The translations under genes were made by a program, and so were the position numbers. A stretch of 51,947 nt of DNA from Alsobacter ponti (GTDB lineage: Bacteria; Pseudomonadota; Alphaproteobacteria; Rhizobiales; Beijerinckiaceae), in contig NZ_JANCLU010000027.1 in assembly GCF_024294805.1 (NCBI RefSeq), positions 1-51,947 of the forward strand. Direction: 5' to 3'. This document shows positions 33,942 through 45,310 of the stretch, in pieces. The notes beneath the pieces were generated by a model. That model did no database searches. It was not told the DNA's origin and was given only the letters and a program-made list of their open reading frames with translations. Positions within the stretch are counted from its first letter, which is position 1, and every line of letters starts with the position of its first letter.

Positions 33942-35489
33942 TCACGACGCCATCTTCACGTTTTCGAGGCGGATCATGCCGTCGGGATGCGGGGTGAAGC
34001 CCTCGAGCTTCTTCTTCATCCCCCAGATCCAGCTCTCATGGTAGAGGTGGATGATCGGCAGGTCCTCGTGCAGGATCTTCTGCGCCGCCGTGTAGAGCTC
34101 CTTGCGCTTGGCCGGATCGGCGACCGTGCGGGCCTGGTCGAGCAGCTTGTCAACCTCCGGGTTGCAGTACTTCCAGTCGTTCAGCCCGCCCTTGCAGGTG
34201 ACGAAGGCGTGGATGTTGCCGTCCGGATCGGGACGGCCGGACCAGCCGTACTGGTTGGCCTGGAAGTCGCCCTTGGTGCCCTCGTTGAGCATGGTGGCGA
34301 ACTCGGTCGACTTGAGCTTGACGTCGAAGCCGGCCTCGTTGGCCATCGACTGGATGACCTGCATGATGGCCAGCGAGCGCGGGCTGTTGGACATCGTCAC
34401 TTCCACCGCGACCGGCGTCTTCACCCCGGCTTCCTTCAACAGCGCCTGCGCCTTCTTGACGTCGCGCGCGCCGATCGGGATGTCCTTGGCGAAATACGGG
34501 TTGTTGGGCGGGAAGAACTGGTTGCCCGGGGTGAACTGGCCCTCGAACACCACCTGGTTGATGGCGTCGCGGTCGATCGACGCCTCAAGCGCCTGGCGCA
34601 CGCGCTTGTCCTGGCCGAGCGGGTTCTTGGCGCGCTCGCCGTTTGCGACGTTGATGTTGAGGCCCTGGTAGCCGAGGCCGACCGCCGAGGCGGTCTTGAG
34701 GTTGGCGTCCCCCTTGGCGGTCTTCACGTCGGTGGGCTCCAGCCGCTCGATGATGTCGAGGTCGCCGGAGCGCAGGTTGGCGAGACGGACGGTGGAGTCC
34801 GGGATCGGCAGGTAGGTGATCTTCTCGAACGCGTACTGGCCCTTGTTCCAGTGGTCGGGGAACCGCTCCAGCACGATGCGGTCGTTCTGCACGCGCTCGA
34901 CGAACTTGTACGGGCCCGAGCAGACCGGCTTGGCGCCGGCGTTGGCGCCCGCGGCCGCGGCCGCCTTGGGCGACAGCATCATGCCGGCGCGGTCGGAGAG
35001 CTGGGCCAGCACGGTGACGTCGGGCTGCGACAGGTTGAGCCGCACCGTCATCGGGTCGACCACGTCGACGCTGGCGACCGAGGTAATCTCGCTCTTGCGG
35101 CGGGATTCCGGCAGGGTCTTGGCGCGCTCGATGTTGAACTTCACCGCCTCGGCGTTGAAGGGCTCGCCGTCATGGAACTTGACGCCCTCGCGCAGCTTGA
35201 AGGTGAGCGACTTGGTGTCCGGCCCCCACTCCCACGAGGTGGCGAGGCGCGGCACGAACTGCAGCTCCGGCGTGATGTCGACCAGCTTGTCGCACAGCGC
35301 CGTGAAGACGATGCGCCCGACGAAGGTGCGCGCCTGGTGCGGGTCGAGCACGTCCGGATCCTCGGCGAGGCCGACGCGCAGCGACTGCGCCGCCGCCGCC
35401 CCGGCGAAACCGGCGACCAGGGTTCCGAGCAGCGCGGCCCGGAACAGCGACGCCCCCAGGCGGCGCTGTCTGCGTGGTGATTGCTTCAT
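33942..35489 (-). CDS. Peptide-binding protein, DppA/GsiB family (SBP family 5)
   Basis: A 515-residue periplasmic binding protein. Signal peptide ~1-35 (basic RRQRR start, hydrophobic core, AAAAQ cleavage). The family-5 marks follow: LRVGLAEDPDVLDPHQ at the mature start and LTFKLREGVKFHDGEPFNAEAVKFN around residues ~105-130. It captures the peptide in the periplasm. With ggt in the same operon, glutathione or another gamma-glutamyl peptide is a likely ligand, as for GsiB, but family 5 also binds nickel complexes and oligopeptides. Confidence 0.9.
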   Translation of the reverse strand: MKQSPRRQRRLGASLFRAALLGTLVAGFAGAAAAQSLRVGLAEDPDVLDPHQARTFVGRIVFTALCDKLVDITPELQFVPRLATSWEWGPDTKSLTFKLREGVKFHDGEPFNAEAVKFNIERAKTLPESRRKSEITSVASVDVVDPMTVRLNLSQPDVTVLAQLSDRAGMMLSPKAAAAAGANAGAKPVCSGPYKFVERVQNDRIVLERFPDHWNKGQYAFEKITYLPIPDSTVRLANLRSGDLDIIERLEPTDVKTAKGDANLKTASAVGLGYQGLNINVANGERAKNPLGQDKRVRQALEASIDRDAINQVVFEGQFTPGNQFFPPNNPYFAKDIPIGARDVKKAQALLKEAGVKTPVAVEVTMSNSPRSLAIMQVIQSMANEAGFDVKLKSTEFATMLNEGTKGDFQANQYGWSGRPDPDGNIHAFVTCKGGLNDWKYCNPEVDKLLDQARTVADPAKRKELYTAAQKILHEDLPIIHLYHESWIWGMKKKLEGFTPHPDGMIRLENVKMAS

Positions 35490-35562
35490 CGTTCGTCTCC
35501 CCTCGTTGATGACGCGCGGGCCGGCGTCGGCCGGCCGCGAGCCTGTCTGCGTCGGCGCACCC

Positions 35563-37751
<2,189 letters not shown>

Positions 37752-37895
37752 GCGCTGATCCTAAGCCGCATGAAATCGGTTTCAACCCCGCTCGACCCCG
37801 GCAGGCGGGTTATCGGGCGGCGAAAGGCGGGCCGGGGAGGCCCAGGGTCGAGGAATCCCGGAAGGTGGAACCGGACGGCGGCGCGCCGCGCCCGA

Positions 37896-39398
37896 TCATT
37901 CGGTGAATACGTCGTCGCGCCCCCTGCGGATCGCCGGGACGACGGCGATCGCCAGCATTGCCGCCGCCGCGAGCAGCAGACCGAGCGAAACCGGACGCTC
38001 GACGAAGGTGGCGAAGCTGCCGCGCGAGAGGATCAGCGCCTGGCGCAGCTTTTCCTCCATCAGCCGACCGAGCACGAAGCCGAGCAGCATCGGCGCGGGC
38101 TCGAAGCCGAGCTTGATCAGGACATAGCCGACGCCGCCGAAGAACGCCGCCAGGGCCACGTCCATGACGTTGTTGTTGATGGAGTAGATGCCGATGCAGC
38201 AGAACAGCAGGATGGCCGGGAACATCAGCCGGTAGGGCACCTTCAGCAGCCGCACCCACACCCCGACCAGCGGCAGGTTGATGACCAGCAGCATGGCGTT
38301 GCCGATCCACATCGAGGCGACCATGCCCCAGAACAGGTCCGGGTTCTTGGTCATCACCTGCGGGCCGGGGATGATGCCGTGGATGGTCATGGCGCCCACC
38401 ATCAGCGCCATCACGGCGTTGGGCGGGATGCCGAGCGTCAGCAGCGGGATGAAGGAGGCCTGCGCGCCGGCGTTGTTGGCCGATTCCGGCCCGGCCACGC
38501 CCTCGATGGCGCCCCGGCCGAAGCGGCGCGGGTCGCGCGCCAGCCGCTTCTCCAGCGTATAGGAGGCGAAGGGGCCGAGCACCGCGCCGTTCCCGGGCAG
38601 GATGCCGAGCAGCGCGCCGACCAGCGTTCCGCGCACCACGGGCCAGGCGGAGCGGCGCAGATCGGCGCGGTCCGGCAGCAGCGGACCGATCTCCCCGCGC
38701 ACCACGTCGCGCGATTCCGGCGTCTCGACGTTGCGCAGGATTTCGGCGAAGCCGAACACGCCCATGGCGAGCACGGCGAAGTCGATGCCGTCGATCAGGG
38801 CCTCGAGCCCGAGCGTCATCCGCGCCTGCCCGCTCTCCAGGTCCGTGCCCACGGTCGAGAGCAGCAGCCCCGTGAGCACCATCGCCAGCGCCTTGAGGAG
38901 CGAGCCGCGGGCCAGCACCACGGCGAAGACGAGGCCCATCACCATCAGCGAGAAATATTCCGCCGGGCCGAACAGCAAAGCGAGCGCGGTGAGCGGGCCG
39001 CCGAGCGCGGCGACGATGACCGTCGTCACCGTGCCGGCGAAGAACGAGCCGAGCGCGGCGATGCCAAGCGCCACGCCGGCGCGGCCCTGGCGCGCCATCT
39101 GGTGGCCGTCCAGCGTGGTGACGACGGAGGTGGCCTCGCCGGGGATGTTGACGAGGATCGCCGTGGTCGAACCACCGTACTGCGCCCCGTAGAAGATGCC
39201 GGCGAGCATGATCAGGGCCCCGGCGGGGTCCAGCTTGAACGTCACCGGCAGGAGGATGGCGATGGTGGCGATGGGCCCGACGCCCGGCAGCACGCCGATC
39301 AGCGTGCCGACCAGGCAGCCGACGAAGCACAGCGCGAGGTTCTGCCAGCCGAGGGCGACGGAAAAGCCGAGCTGGAGGTTGCCGAACAGGTCTCCCAC
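37896..39398 (-). CDS. tctA: Tripartite tricarboxylate transporter large permease, TctA family
   Basis: A 500-residue inner-membrane protein with ~11-12 membrane segments. TctA signatures include LIGVLPGVGPIATIAILLPVT (positions ~36-56), the AGIFYGAQYGGSTTAILVN repeat (~66-84) and the second-half counterpart GVAGPESANNAGAQASFIPLL. It transports a di- or tricarboxylate with the help of TctB and a periplasmic TctC. GTG 39398 lies 7 bases after the tctB stop, so the pair is co-transcribed. No tctC is present in this window. Confidence 0.92.
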   Translation of the reverse strand: MGDLFGNLQLGFSVALGWQNLALCFVGCLVGTLIGVLPGVGPIATIAILLPVTFKLDPAGALIMLAGIFYGAQYGGSTTAILVNIPGEATSVVTTLDGHQMARQGRAGVALGIAALGSFFAGTVTTVIVAALGGPLTALALLFGPAEYFSLMVMGLVFAVVLARGSLLKALAMVLTGLLLSTVGTDLESGQARMTLGLEALIDGIDFAVLAMGVFGFAEILRNVETPESRDVVRGEIGPLLPDRADLRRSAWPVVRGTLVGALLGILPGNGAVLGPFASYTLEKRLARDPRRFGRGAIEGVAGPESANNAGAQASFIPLLTLGIPPNAVMALMVGAMTIHGIIPGPQVMTKNPDLFWGMVASMWIGNAMLLVINLPLVGVWVRLLKVPYRLMFPAILLFCCIGIYSINNNVMDVALAAFFGGVGYVLIKLGFEPAPMLLGFVLGRLMEEKLRQALILSRGSFATFVERPVSLGLLLAAAAMLAIAVVPAIRRGRDDVFTE

Positions 39399-39405
39399 GC
39401 GGCGC

Positions 39406-39897
39406 CTACAGGAACCAGGCGATCGGGATCGGCAGGCCGAGCAGCGACCTGAACAGCACGATGCAGAACGCCGTCAGCGCCACCGAGAACAGCGCCGCCT
39501 CGCCCCAGCGCGTCTCGTGGCTGGCGAGGCACCCGACCAGCATCGACAGCGGCCCTGCGAAGGCGAGCCCGAGCGAGCGCACCGTCGCCGCGAACACCAC
39601 CACCGAGCCGAGGATGAAGAACGGGCCGCGCAGGCTCCAGCGCCCCAGCCCCTCGCCCGCCGACAGCCAGCCCGAGGCGGCGATGGCGACCCCGAACAGG
39701 CCGACCAGCACCGCGAGCGAGCGCGGCAGCATGCCCGCGCCCATGGCGCTCAGCGTGCCGAGCGGAAGGTCCGCCCCCGCCCACAGCGCGAACAGGGCGA
39801 CGGCGACCAGGACCAGCCCCGCCGCGACGTCGCGCGACGCGCGGTCGCTGAGCGGCGCGCCGGGTTCGTCTCCGGAACCACCTTCGGCTGGCGTCAT
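39406..39897 (-). CDS. tctB: Tripartite tricarboxylate transporter small subunit, TctB family
   Basis: A 163-residue protein with four predicted membrane helices (~28-48, ~60-80, ~90-115, ~135-160) and a short polar N-terminus, as in TctB. LGTLSAMGAGMLPR is a typical TctB segment. It accompanies TctA in the membrane. It is divergent from the dehydrogenase gene across a 135-base control region containing an inverted repeat. Confidence 0.88.
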   Translation of the reverse strand: MTPAEGGSGDEPGAPLSDRASRDVAAGLVLVAVALFALWAGADLPLGTLSAMGAGMLPRSLAVLVGLFGVAIAASGWLSAGEGLGRWSLRGPFFILGSVVVFAATVRSLGLAFAGPLSMLVGCLASHETRWGEAALFSVALTAFCIVLFRSLLGLPIPIAWFL

Positions 39898-39945
39898 TGG
39901 TCTGTCCGTGCCCGGCGGTCCCGCGTCCCGCGCTGTTGTTGAGCG

Positions 39946-39971
39946 GCAGTTGTTGCAATAGAGAACTGCAA
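39946..39971. promoter_or_regulatory. Inverted repeat in the tctBA / dehydrogenase control region
   Basis: GCAGTT (39946-39951) and AACTGC (39964-39969) form a 6-12-6 inverted repeat, overlapped by TTGCA (39953-39957) and TGCAA (39967-39971). It lies between the divergent starts, so it is a natural operator site for a regulator of both units. No regulator gene is adjacent. Confidence 0.4.
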
Positions 39972-40032
39972 GTCAAGCCGGCGGGCGGCGGGGCGTCGCC
40001 CCGATCGTCGGCGCCTTTGGGAAGAGACACGC

Positions 40033-41109
40033 ATGACGAGCAACAGGGTCCACCGCGTCGCGGTCATCGCCGGCGACGGCATCGGCAAGGAAGTCGTGCC
40101 GGAAGGCCTGCGCGTGCTGGAAGCCGCGGCGAAGCGCTGGGGCTTCACCCTCCAGCAGGACAGCTTCGATTTCGCCTCCTACGACTATTACGCCCGCCAC
40201 GGGCGCATGATGCCGGAGGACTGGAAGGAGCGAATCGGCTCGCACGACGCCATCTTCTTCGGCGCCGTGGGCTGGCCGGCCAAGATCCCGGACCACGTCT
40301 CGCTGTGGGGCTCGCTGATCCAGTTCCGCCGCGAGTTCGACCAGTACGTCAATTTGCGCCCGGTGCGGCTGATGCCCGGCGTGCCCTGCCCGCTCGCAGG
40401 CCGCAAGCCGGGCGACATCGATTTCTTCGTCGTGCGCGAGAACACCGAGGGCGAATATTCCTCCATCGGCGGCCGCATCTTCCCCGGCACCGAGCGCGAG
40501 GTGGTGATGCAGGAAACGGTGATGACGCGCGTCGGCGTCGACCGCATCCTGCGCTTCGCCTTCGACCTCGCGAACAGGCGGCCGAAGAAGCACCTGACCT
40601 CGGCCACCAAGTCGAACGGCATCTCCATCACCATGCCCTACTGGGACGAGCGGGTGGAGGCGATGGCGGCCGCCTTCCCGGACGTGAACGTCGACAAGTT
40701 CCACATCGACATCCTCACCGCCCATTTCGTGCTGCATCCGGACTGGTTCGACGTGGTGGTGGCCTCCAATCTGTTCGGCGACATCCTGTCCGACCTCGGC
40801 CCCGCCTGCACCGGCACCATCGGCATCGCGCCCTCGGGCAACATCAATCCGGAGCGGACCTTCCCCTCGCTGTTCGAGCCGGTTCACGGCTCGGCGCCGG
40901 ACATCGCCGGGCAGGGCGTCGCCAACCCGATCGCGCAGATCTGGTCGGCGGCGATGATGCTGGACCATCTCGGCGAGCACGACGCCGCGCGCGGCATCGA
41001 GGCCGCCATCGAGCGCGTGCTGGCGCAGGAGAAGCTGCGCACGCGCGACCTCGGCGGGCGCGCCAACACGGTGGAATGCGGCAAGGCCGTCGTCGAAGCC
41101 CTGGGCTGA
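40033..41109 (+). CDS. Tartrate / D-malate dehydrogenase (isopropylmalate dehydrogenase family)
   Basis: A 358-residue NAD-dependent beta-decarboxylating dehydrogenase. GDGIGKEVVPEGLRVL at the N-terminus, the RENTEGEYSSIGGR substrate loop (~136-149) and the metal site (DILTAHFVLHPDWFDVVVAS, LFGDILSDLGP, ~230-265) are the features of the TtuC/DmlA branch rather than LeuB. These enzymes oxidise tartrate, D-malate and sometimes isopropylmalate to keto acids. Divergence from tctBA suggests the transporter brings in the same dicarboxylate (inference). ATG 40033 has GGGAAGAG upstream. TerC-family genes follow 31 bases later. Confidence 0.88.
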   Translation: MTSNRVHRVAVIAGDGIGKEVVPEGLRVLEAAAKRWGFTLQQDSFDFASYDYYARHGRMMPEDWKERIGSHDAIFFGAVGWPAKIPDHVSLWGSLIQFRREFDQYVNLRPVRLMPGVPCPLAGRKPGDIDFFVVRENTEGEYSSIGGRIFPGTEREVVMQETVMTRVGVDRILRFAFDLANRRPKKHLTSATKSNGISITMPYWDERVEAMAAAFPDVNVDKFHIDILTAHFVLHPDWFDVVVASNLFGDILSDLGPACTGTIGIAPSGNINPERTFPSLFEPVHGSAPDIAGQGVANPIAQIWSAAMMLDHLGEHDAARGIEAAIERVLAQEKLRTRDLGGRANTVECGKAVVEALG

Positions 41110-41140
41110 CCGCCCTCCCCCGCGAGCGAACGGACCCCGC

Positions 41141-41827
41141 ATGATCGAGTTCAACGCCCAGACCCTGGTTTCCGTCCTCCAGATCATCTGGATCGACCTG
41201 CTGCTGTCGGGCGACAACGCCGTGGTCATCGCGCTGGCGTGCCGCTCGCTGCCGCCGCGCAAGCGGCGCATGGGCATCGTGCTGGGCTCCGGGGCCGCCG
41301 TGGCGCTGCGCATCCTGTTCGCGCTCGTCATCACCTGGCTGCTCGGCGTGCCGTTCCTCGGCGCGGCGGGCGGCCTGTTGCTGTTCTGGATCGCCGTCAA
41401 GCTCATCACCGGCGAGGAGGAGGAGGCGCATGTCAGCGAGAGCGAGACGCTCTGGCAGGCGGTGCGCACCATCGTCATCGCCGACGCGGTGATGAGCCTC
41501 GACAACGTGGTGGCCATCGCCGCGGCGGCCGACGGCAATGTCGCGCTCTTCATCTTCGGCCTGCTGGTCTCCATCCCGCTCATCGTCATGGGCTCGACCC
41601 TGTTGATGGCGCTGATCTCCCGTTTCCCCATCTTCGTGTGGGGCGGCGCGGCGCTGCTGGGCTGGATCGGCGGCGAGATGATCGTCACCGACCCCTGGGT
41701 GAAGCAGGCGCTGGGCCCCTCGGCGGACGCCTGGGACAAGCCCGTCGCCCTGCTCGGCGCGGTGCTGGTGGTGCTGATCGCGTTCGCCCTGCGCAAGGCG
41801 GCCGCGCGGACCGCGCGGCGCGGCTGA
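41141..41827 (+). CDS. TerC-family membrane protein, YjbE type (first copy)
   Basis: A 228-residue protein with about seven membrane segments. The family signature SGDNAVVIALACRSLPPRKRR is near residues ~24-44, and the matching half-repeat MSLDNVVAIAAAADGN near ~117-132; both hold the intramembrane Asp residues associated with metal transport. TerC/Alx-family members have been linked to manganese export and to metalation of secreted enzymes. Only 31 bases separate it from the dehydrogenase, leaving no room for the Mn riboswitch that precedes some homologues. A close paralogue follows 53 bases downstream. Confidence 0.88.
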   Translation: MIEFNAQTLVSVLQIIWIDLLLSGDNAVVIALACRSLPPRKRRMGIVLGSGAAVALRILFALVITWLLGVPFLGAAGGLLLFWIAVKLITGEEEEAHVSESETLWQAVRTIVIADAVMSLDNVVAIAAAADGNVALFIFGLLVSIPLIVMGSTLLMALISRFPIFVWGGAALLGWIGGEMIVTDPWVKQALGPSADAWDKPVALLGAVLVVLIAFALRKAAARTARRG

Positions 41828-41880
41828 CCCGCGCCCCGCGCCGGTTGCCAACACAGGGGCAAGGGGATAACCCACTGGCC

Positions 41881-42567
41881 ATGGATTTCAGCCTGCACGG
41901 CCTCATCGCGGTCCTCGAGGTCATCTGGATCAACGTCCTGCTCTCCGGCGACAACGCGGTGGTGATCGCGCTGGCCTGCCGGGGCTTGCCGCTGCGCCAG
42001 CGCCGGCTCGGCCTGGTGCTCGGCTCCGGCGTGGCGGTGCTGATGCGCGTCGTGTTCACGCTGATCGTCGTGCAACTCCTGGAGACGCCGTTCCTGCGCA
42101 TCGCCGGCAGCCTGCTGCTGCTGTGGATCGCCGTGAAGCTGCTCGTCGAGGAGGAGGACGGCGACGAGGACCGGGTGAAGGCGAGCGACAAGCTGATGGG
42201 CGCGGTGTGGACCATCGCCGTCGCCGACATGGTGATGAGCCTCGACAACGTGCTGGCGATTGCCGCCGTGGCCAAGAACAACACCGTCCTGCTGGTGCTG
42301 GGGCTGGTGATCTCGATCCCGCTGATCGTCGCGGGGGCGACGCTCATCATGGCGCTGCTCGGCCGCTTCCCGCTGCTGGTGTGGGCGGGCGCGGCGCTGC
42401 TCGGCTGGGTCGCCGGCGAGATGCTGGACACCGACCCCTGGCTGGTCGCCCGCTTCGGCGAGGAGGCCCTGGGCGAGGTCGAGTACGCGCTGGCGGGAGC
42501 CGGCGCGGCGCTGGTCGTCGCCGCCGGACTGCTGCTGCGCCGTCGCGCCGCGACGGAGGGCGCATGA
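41881..42567 (+). CDS. TerC-family membrane protein, YjbE type (second copy)
   Basis: A 228-residue paralogue of the preceding protein, equal in length and topology: SGDNAVVIALACRGLPLRQRR near ~24-44 and MSLDNVLAIAAVAKNN near ~119-134. The acidic loop between helices three and four is longer (EEEDGDEDRVK) than in the first copy. Tandem duplication is clear, and the divergence suggests separate metals or partner proteins. ATG 41881 is chosen for length match and the upstream purine-rich SD. Its stop overlaps the azlC start (ATGA). Confidence 0.88.
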   Translation: MDFSLHGLIAVLEVIWINVLLSGDNAVVIALACRGLPLRQRRLGLVLGSGVAVLMRVVFTLIVVQLLETPFLRIAGSLLLLWIAVKLLVEEEDGDEDRVKASDKLMGAVWTIAVADMVMSLDNVLAIAAVAKNNTVLLVLGLVISIPLIVAGATLIMALLGRFPLLVWAGAALLGWVAGEMLDTDPWLVARFGEEALGEVEYALAGAGAALVVAAGLLLRRRAATEGA

Positions 42568-43289
42568 CGAAGGAGCCTTCCGAGACCGCGCGGCGCGTGA
42601 CGCTGGCGGGCGTGCGCGAGGGCGCGCGCCTCGTCGCGCCGGTGCTGCCAGGCATCTGCGTGTTCGCCGCCGCCTTCGGCGCGGCGGCCCAGCAGAAGGG
42701 CATGACGGTGGCCGAGGCCGCGCTGTCGAGCGCCCTCGTGTTCGCCGGCGCGTCCCAGCTCGTCGGGCTGGAGCTGTGGACCGACACCTGGACCTTCGCG
42801 GCCCTGCTGGCTATCGCCGTCGTCACCTTCACCGTCAACGCCCGCATGATCCTGCAGGGCGCGTCGCTGCAGCCCTGGCTGCGCGAGGTGCCGGGCGCGG
42901 CGAAGTGGCCGACGCTGTTCCTGCTCACGGACGCCAACTGGGTGATCACCGAACGCTACCGCGACCGCGGCGGCGACGATTTCGGCGTCCTGCTCGGCTC
43001 GGGCCTCGTGCTGTGGGTGGCGTGGCTCGCCTTCACCCTGCCCGGGGCGCTGCTCGGCGGGCTGATGGACGATCCCAAGCGCTTCGGCGTCGATCTCGTC
43101 CTGCCGATCTTCTTCAGCGCCATGATCGTGCCGCTGTGGAAGGGGCGGCGCGACACCATCGCCTGGTCCGTAGCCGGCCTCGTCTCGGTGGCGACGTGGT
43201 ACGCCGTGCCGGGCTACGCCTTCATGGTAGCCGGCCCGCTCGCGGGCGCGCTGGCTGGAGCGGCGATCGGCATGGCGGCGCGGCGATGA
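42564..43289 (+). CDS. azlC: AzlC-family amino acid exporter subunit
   Basis: A 241-residue membrane protein of the AzlC family. The first membrane segment (~22-42, LVAPVLPGICVFAAAFGAAA) leads to SALVFAGASQLVGLEL, a conserved AzlC segment (~53-70), and VNARMILQGASLQPWL. AzlC with AzlD exports branched-chain amino acids. The ATGA overlap with the TerC stop shows the four membrane genes are translated together. Its own stop overlaps azlD. Confidence 0.9.
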   Translation: MTKEPSETARRVTLAGVREGARLVAPVLPGICVFAAAFGAAAQQKGMTVAEAALSSALVFAGASQLVGLELWTDTWTFAALLAIAVVTFTVNARMILQGASLQPWLREVPGAAKWPTLFLLTDANWVITERYRDRGGDDFGVLLGSGLVLWVAWLAFTLPGALLGGLMDDPKRFGVDLVLPIFFSAMIVPLWKGRRDTIAWSVAGLVSVATWYAVPGYAFMVAGPLAGALAGAAIGMAARR

Positions 43290-43603
43290 GCGAAGCGTTC
43301 TCGGTCTCGCCCGGCGCGTTCGCCGCCATTCTCGGCATGACGGCGGCGACCTATCTGTGCCGCGTCCTCGGCGTCTGGCTGATGGCCCACGTGCCGCTCA
43401 CCCAGCCGGTCCGCGACGGCCTCGCCGCCCTGCCGGGCTCCATCGTCGTCGCCGTCGTGCTGCCGCTTTGCGTGAAGGCGGGGCTGCCGGCCGTGCTGGC
43501 GCTGGCGGCGGCGATGGCGGCGATGCTGGTGCGGCGCAACGAGCTGATCGCCCTTTTCGTCGGGCTCGCCGTCGCCTCGGGGGCGCGCGCTTTCGGGCTG
43601 TGA
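43286..43603 (+). CDS. azlD: AzlD-family amino acid exporter subunit
   Basis: A 105-residue protein with four hydrophobic segments: ILGMTAATYLCRVLGVWLM (~15-34), VRDGLAALPGSIVVAVVLPL (~42-61), then two more to the C-terminus. This is the small AzlD partner of AzlC. ATG 43286 overlaps the azlC stop by four bases. Last gene of the plus-strand run; the Na/Pi gene on the other strand ends 3 bases later. Confidence 0.88.
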   Translation: MSEAFSVSPGAFAAILGMTAATYLCRVLGVWLMAHVPLTQPVRDGLAALPGSIVVAVVLPLCVKAGLPAVLALAAAMAAMLVRRNELIALFVGLAVASGARAFGL

Positions 43604-43606
43604 GGC

Positions 43607-45310
43607 TCAGCGGGCCGCCGGGCGCGGGTTGAGCGGTTCGGCGGCGCCCTCGTCGTCGCGCTGGCGCAGGCGCGACTCGCCCAGTTCGCCGATGGCTTCG
43701 AGGATCGGGTAGGCGGTCGCCGCGAGGTGGCCGTGGATGCGCTTGAGGTCGCGGATGAAGTCGAGATGGACGGCGCTGCTCTCCATCGACTCGACGCGCC
43801 CCGCGCGCAGTCTCGCGTAGTGGCGCTCCAGCGTCTCGCGCTCGGCGGTGCGGATCGTCACCTTGTCCTCGACGAGCCGGCGGGCGAGCTGCGGGTCGCG
43901 GCTGGCGAAGGCGTTGAGCGCCAGCGCCATGGTGTCGAGCACCAGCGCGTGGAAGCGGCGAAGCTCCTCCTGCCCCTCGGGCGAGAAGGCCATGCCCTTG
44001 CGCACCTTCTTGCCGACCAGCTCCATCAGGTTCTTGTCAATGATGTCGCCGATATGTTCGAGATTGGTCGTGAAGGACAGGATCTCGACGGCGCGCCGGC
44101 TCTCGTCGTCGCGCATCTCGGCGCGCGTGATCTGCACGAGATAGAGCTTGATCGCCTCGAACTGGGTGTCGACGCGGTCGTCCATGCGCTCGATGTCGCG
44201 GGCGACGCGCAGGTCCGACGATTCCAGCGCGTCGAGCACGCGCCGCAGCATGGCGGCGACCTGGTTGCCCATCTCCAGCGCCTCGCGCATGGCGCAGGCC
44301 AGCGCCTCCGAGGGGGAGCCGAGCAGGTTGGGATCGAGGTGGCGCGGCGCGCTGCCGTCCGCCGGCGCATCGGGGATCATACGCTCGCACAGCCGGGCGA
44401 CGAGGCCGGTGAACGGCAAGAAGAGCAGCGCCACCAGCACGTTGAACGCGGTGTGCGCGACCACCACGAGGCGTCCGGGCGAGAAGAACGCCCACTCGCT
44501 CACGAGCTGCTCCAGCGGGCCGAGCACGGCGAGCAGCGGCAGCGCCACCGCGAAGCGCATCAACAGGTTGCCGAGCGGCACGCGCCGCGCGGCCGGCGGC
44601 GAACCCGACAGCGACACCAGCGGCGCGAAGGCCCCGCCGATGTTCGCCCCCAGCACGAAGGCCAGCGCCAGCGGCGCGCCGATGGCGCCGGAGGCGACCA
44701 GCGACATGATGAACAGCACCATCGCGAGGCTGGAATGGCTGAGCCAGGTGACGATCGCCATGATGGCGACGCCCATCAGCGGCTCGCCCTCCAGACCGCC
44801 GAGCACGATGCGGAAGACCTCCGAGCCGCGCAGCGCGGCGGCGGCGTCGCCGATCTCCTTCAGGGCGAGCAGCATGACGCCGAGCCCGATGGCGATGCGC
44901 GCCAGGCCGCGCGGCTTGTCCGCCTCGGTCGACTGCGCGACGAAGACGCCGGCGGCGATCAGCAGCGCCCAGATCCACTTGATGTCGAAGGCGAAGAGCT
45001 GGGCGGCGAGGGTCGAGCCGACGTCGGCCCCCAGCATCATCACCAGCGCCACGGGCAGGGTCAGCAGGTCGCGCCCCGCGAGCGCGCCGAGCAGGAGCGC
45101 CGTGGCGGTGGAGGATTGCATCAGGCCGCTGATGAAGCCGCCGGCCGTGAACGCCATGAGGCGGTTCGCGCTGGCGGCGGCCAGCAGCCGCCGCAGCTCC
45201 GCCCCGAAGGCGCGGGTCACGCCGAGCCTGACCTGCCGGACGCCCCAGATGAGGAGCGCCACGCTGCCGATGAGTGTGACGGTCAGCACCGTCGCGCCGG
45301 AATGGACCAA
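43607..45310 (-). CDS. Na/Pi cotransporter family protein with PhoU-like domain
   Basis: A 567-residue fusion. Residues ~1-320 form a NptA/YjbB-type membrane domain with two inverted QSS-type repeats (GLMQSSTATALLLGALAG and the later LSHSSLAMVLFIMSLV), and GADVGSTLAAQ and GANIGGAFAP. The C-terminal ~200 residues are a PhoU-like helical bundle (REALEMGNQVAAMLRRVLDAL; FTTNLEHIGDIIDKNL). Such proteins move phosphate, usually as exporters when fused to PhoU. The start is uncertain: TTG 45310 gives full length, with GGGAG 11 bases upstream; later in-frame GTG codons are possible. Confidence 0.88.
   Translation of the reverse strand: MVHSGATVLTVTLIGSVALLIWGVRQVRLGVTRAFGAELRRLLAAASANRLMAFTAGGFISGLMQSSTATALLLGALAGRDLLTLPVALVMMLGADVGSTLAAQLFAFDIKWIWALLIAAGVFVAQSTEADKPRGLARIAIGLGVMLLALKEIGDAAAALRGSEVFRIVLGGLEGEPLMGVAIMAIVTWLSHSSLAMVLFIMSLVASGAIGAPLALAFVLGANIGGAFAPLVSLSGSPPAARRVPLGNLLMRFAVALPLLAVLGPLEQLVSEWAFFSPGRLVVVAHTAFNVLVALLFLPFTGLVARLCERMIPDAPADGSAPRHLDPNLLGSPSEALACAMREALEMGNQVAAMLRRVLDALESSDLRVARDIERMDDRVDTQFEAIKLYLVQITRAEMRDDESRRAVEILSFTTNLEHIGDIIDKNLMELVGKKVRKGMAFSPEGQEELRRFHALVLDTMALALNAFASRDPQLARRLVEDKVTIRTAERETLERHYARLRAGRVESMESSAVHLDFIRDLKRIHGHLAATAYPILEAIGELGESRLRQRDDEGAAEPLNPRPAAR

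Noticed and set aside
41110-41140. Manganese (yybP-ykoY) riboswitch before the TerC gene
   Set aside because: Only 31 bases separate the genes, too few for the riboswitch fold.
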